Shown here piece by piece: positions 6,005 to 7,495 of a DNA stretch of 7,495 nucleotides. Both the position numbers and the translations under genes were made by a program. The stretch is taken from NCBI GenBank assembly GCA_030639555.1, contig DAOWCM010000101.1:1-7495 (forward strand). Direction: 5' to 3'. Position 1 is the stretch's first letter; each line of letters starts with the position of its first letter. This stretch comes from Candidatus Eiseniibacteriota bacterium (lineage in GTDB: Bacteria; Joyebacterota; Joyebacteria; Joyebacterales; Joyebacteraceae). The notes beneath the pieces were generated by a model. The model had not been told where the DNA came from. It made no database searches and worked only from the letters and a program-made list of their open reading frames with translations.

Positions 6005-7495
6005 GGTTCGCTCCGGCGTACCGCGTGCCGCGCGCCCTGTCCGGGGCGTATCGCCTCGGCCTTGGCGTGCGAGTTCCGCGGGGGCGGTCCTCGCTGTCCT
6101 GCTCGTCCTGTTTCTGCTCACGCCGGCATCACACGCGGGTTCCATCGTTCGAAGAGGGGGAGTCCGCGAGCTGTCGGTTCAGCCCGCCGACGCCATGGCC
6201 GGAGTCGAGCTGCCCGACGTGTTCGTCATCGCGGGCAGCGACAGCGTCCGGGTCGACGGCGAGGCCCTCACGCGCGGCGTCGACTACGAGATCGACTACG
6301 ATCTCGGGACCGTCGCTGTCATGTCCGCGATCCCAGACGACGGCGTTGTGACTATCACCTACCGCTTCATCCCTTTGAACCTGAAGAAGATCCACCGTCG
6401 TGCCGTCCTCGAGTCCCTGGCCGCGCTCCCCCCGGGCTTCGCGGAAGACGCCCAGCTGCTCGAGCGCCCGGACGAGTCTGAGGTCCCGCCTCCGCCCTCG
6501 CACGGGCTCACCATCGGCGGGGCCAAGACATTCGGCATCACCGTGGGCTCGAACCGTGACGCGAGCCTCGAGCAGTCGCTCCGCATGAACATCACGGGCC
6601 GCGTAACGCGCGACGTGTCGGTGGCCGCCTACCTGTCCGATCAGAACACGCGGCTGGCGCCCGAGGGAGACACGGAGGAGCTCCGGGCCCTTGACAAGGT
6701 GCTGATCGAGATAGAGGGAAAGAACGTCGCGGCCACAATGGGCGACTACGTGCTCGGGATCGAAGGGGGGCCTCTCGCAGACTTCCGCAGGGACGCGACG
6801 GGGGCGATGCTGAGTGCCTCTCGCGGCCGCGCCGACATCATGCTCGCCGGGGCGCGCACGGCGGGTCAGTTCAGAACGCTGACGTTCCTCGGTGTGGACG
6901 GGAAGCAGGGCGCTTACTTGCTGACCGACGAGTCGGGCGGGACGGGCGTTTCCGTTGTTGCGGGCAGCGAGCGCGTGTGGGTCGATGGAGTCAAGATGGT
7001 GCGAGGGCGTGACAACGACTACGTGATCGACTACGCCGGAGGGGCGATCGAGTTCACGGAGCACCGGCCCATCGTCCGCGAGAACGAGATCACGGTGGAC
7101 TATGAGTTCAGCTCCGGCGACTACCAACGCGACACCTACGCCGGCAGGGCCTCGCTGACGAACGCGGGCGGGCAGGCCTTGCTCGGCCTCTCGTTCTTCC
7201 GCGAACTGGACGACACGGGCGCGTCCGCGTCCGCCTCGTTCTCGGCCAAGGAGCTCGCGGTGCTCGAGGCCGCCGGGGATAACAGGGAGTTGGCGCATGA
7301 CGACGGCGTCGACTCGGTAGGTGTCGGCCACGGTGACTACAACTTCGTCGAAACTGACACGGCCAGTTTCTTCAGTTACGCGGACCCCCCCGGCTCCGGC
7401 AGCTACAACCTCCACTTCGAGCGAGCAGGTGGGGGAGACTACGTCTACGACTACGTCACCGGGCACTACATCTACGCCGGAGAGGGAGAGGGTGA
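5979..7495 (+). CDS. Large exported beta-strand-rich surface or outer-membrane protein, FCB-type, 3' end cut by window (505 codons seen)
   Basis: Not securely assigned. The frame has no stop from 5979 to the window edge. ATG 5979 is chosen because GAGA at 5969-5972 sits six bases upstream and an in-frame TGA lies at 5964-5966; ATG 5988 is the only nearby alternative. An unusually long basic n-region precedes a hydrophobic stretch (about 34-47) and a T-P-A-S-H-A cleavage site at A53. Residues 88-130 hold V-D-G...T-R-G-V-D-Y-E-I-D-Y...G-T-V, and 331-379 repeat the pattern as V-D-G...V-R-G...D-Y-V-I-D-Y...G-A-I-E-F. A Pro hinge (170-173) separates the first copy from a strand-rich part with LSDQN (219-223), a PEGDTEEL stretch, L-D-K-V and MGDYVL (254-259). 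The visible end has G-D-Y or G-S-Y units at 452, 474 and 486. Similar motifs occur in very large FCB surface proteins, including SprA-like ones; that link is from memory and weak. Confidence 0.8.
   Translation, partial: MTPMPQDARVRSGVPRAARPVRGVSPRPWRASSAGAVLAVLLVLFLLTPASHAGSIVRRGGVRELSVQPADAMAGVELPDVFVIAGSDSVRVDGEALTRGVDYEIDYDLGTVAVMSAIPDDGVVTITYRFIPLNLKKIHRRAVLESLAALPPGFAEDAQLLERPDESEVPPPPSHGLTIGGAKTFGITVGSNRDASLEQSLRMNITGRVTRDVSVAAYLSDQNTRLAPEGDTEELRALDKVLIEIEGKNVAATMGDYVLGIEGGPLADFRRDATGAMLSASRGRADIMLAGARTAGQFRTLTFLGVDGKQGAYLLTDESGGTGVSVVAGSERVWVDGVKMVRGRDNDYVIDYAGGAIEFTEHRPIVRENEITVDYEFSSGDYQRDTYAGRASLTNAGGQALLGLSFFRELDDTGASASASFSAKELAVLEAAGDNRELAHDDGVDSVGVGHGDYNFVETDTASFFSYADPPGSGSYNLHFERAGGGDYVYDYVTGHYIYAGEGEG

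Noticed and set aside
6129..7466. Long minus-strand open frame of 445 codons opposite the large surface protein
   Set aside because: Arg/Val/Asp-rich with no recognisable domain or signal. The + strand frame here has a signal peptide, internal duplicated motifs and coherent strand patterns, so the minus frame is a by-product of GC-biased third positions.

Overview
This 7.5 kb, GC-rich window carries five protein-coding genes, all on the + strand and closely spaced. All five open with an export signal, so the region reads as one cell-envelope or secreted-protein cluster. Three features point to the FCB superphylum (Fibrobacteres-Chlorobi-Bacteroidetes and related candidate phyla such as Eisenbacteria or Krumholzibacteriota): a C-terminal YPNP...G-L-Y-I-V...KVAVIR sorting/FlgD-Ig-like domain, two DUF5683-like proteins, and a large barrel-type surface protein. 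The strong G/C bias at third codon positions suggests a high-GC member rather than a typical Bacteroidetes. This placement is inference; the window has no rRNA or other phylogenetic marker.

Layout: (1) 33-3224, a 1063-aa secreted M6-type (immune inhibitor A-like) zinc metalloprotease, followed by eight FG-GAP/VCBS-like repeats and a C-terminal sorting-like domain. (2) 3254-4096 and (3) 4096-4941, two tandem paralogous exported proteins of 280 and 281 aa that resemble DUF5683. They overlap by one base (TGATG). (4) 5006-6004, an exported six-bladed NHL beta-propeller of 332 aa. (5) 5979 to the window end, the first 505 codons of a large exported protein that looks like the uncharacterised outer-membrane or surface beta-strand proteins of FCB bacteria, with weak resemblance to SprA. 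It overlaps the NHL gene by 26 bases and is cut by the window edge.

The intergenic gaps are 29, -1, 64 and -26 bases. No terminator-like hairpin was seen between genes, so one operon is likely. No RNA genes, mobile elements, CRISPR arrays or origins were recognised, and no stretch over 300 bases lacks a gene. The long minus-strand open frames are mirror images of GC-biased codons.

A cautious reading of the whole is a set of envelope proteins: a cell-surface protease, a propeller scaffold, a pair of small membrane-associated proteins and a large putative outer-membrane protein. Nothing proves they work together. The most distinctive details are the 20-bp tandem duplication of the translation start of gene 2, the head-to-tail DUF5683-like duplication in which only one copy has a four-cysteine cluster, and the unassigned large protein with an internally duplicated VDG..RG.DY.IDY motif.
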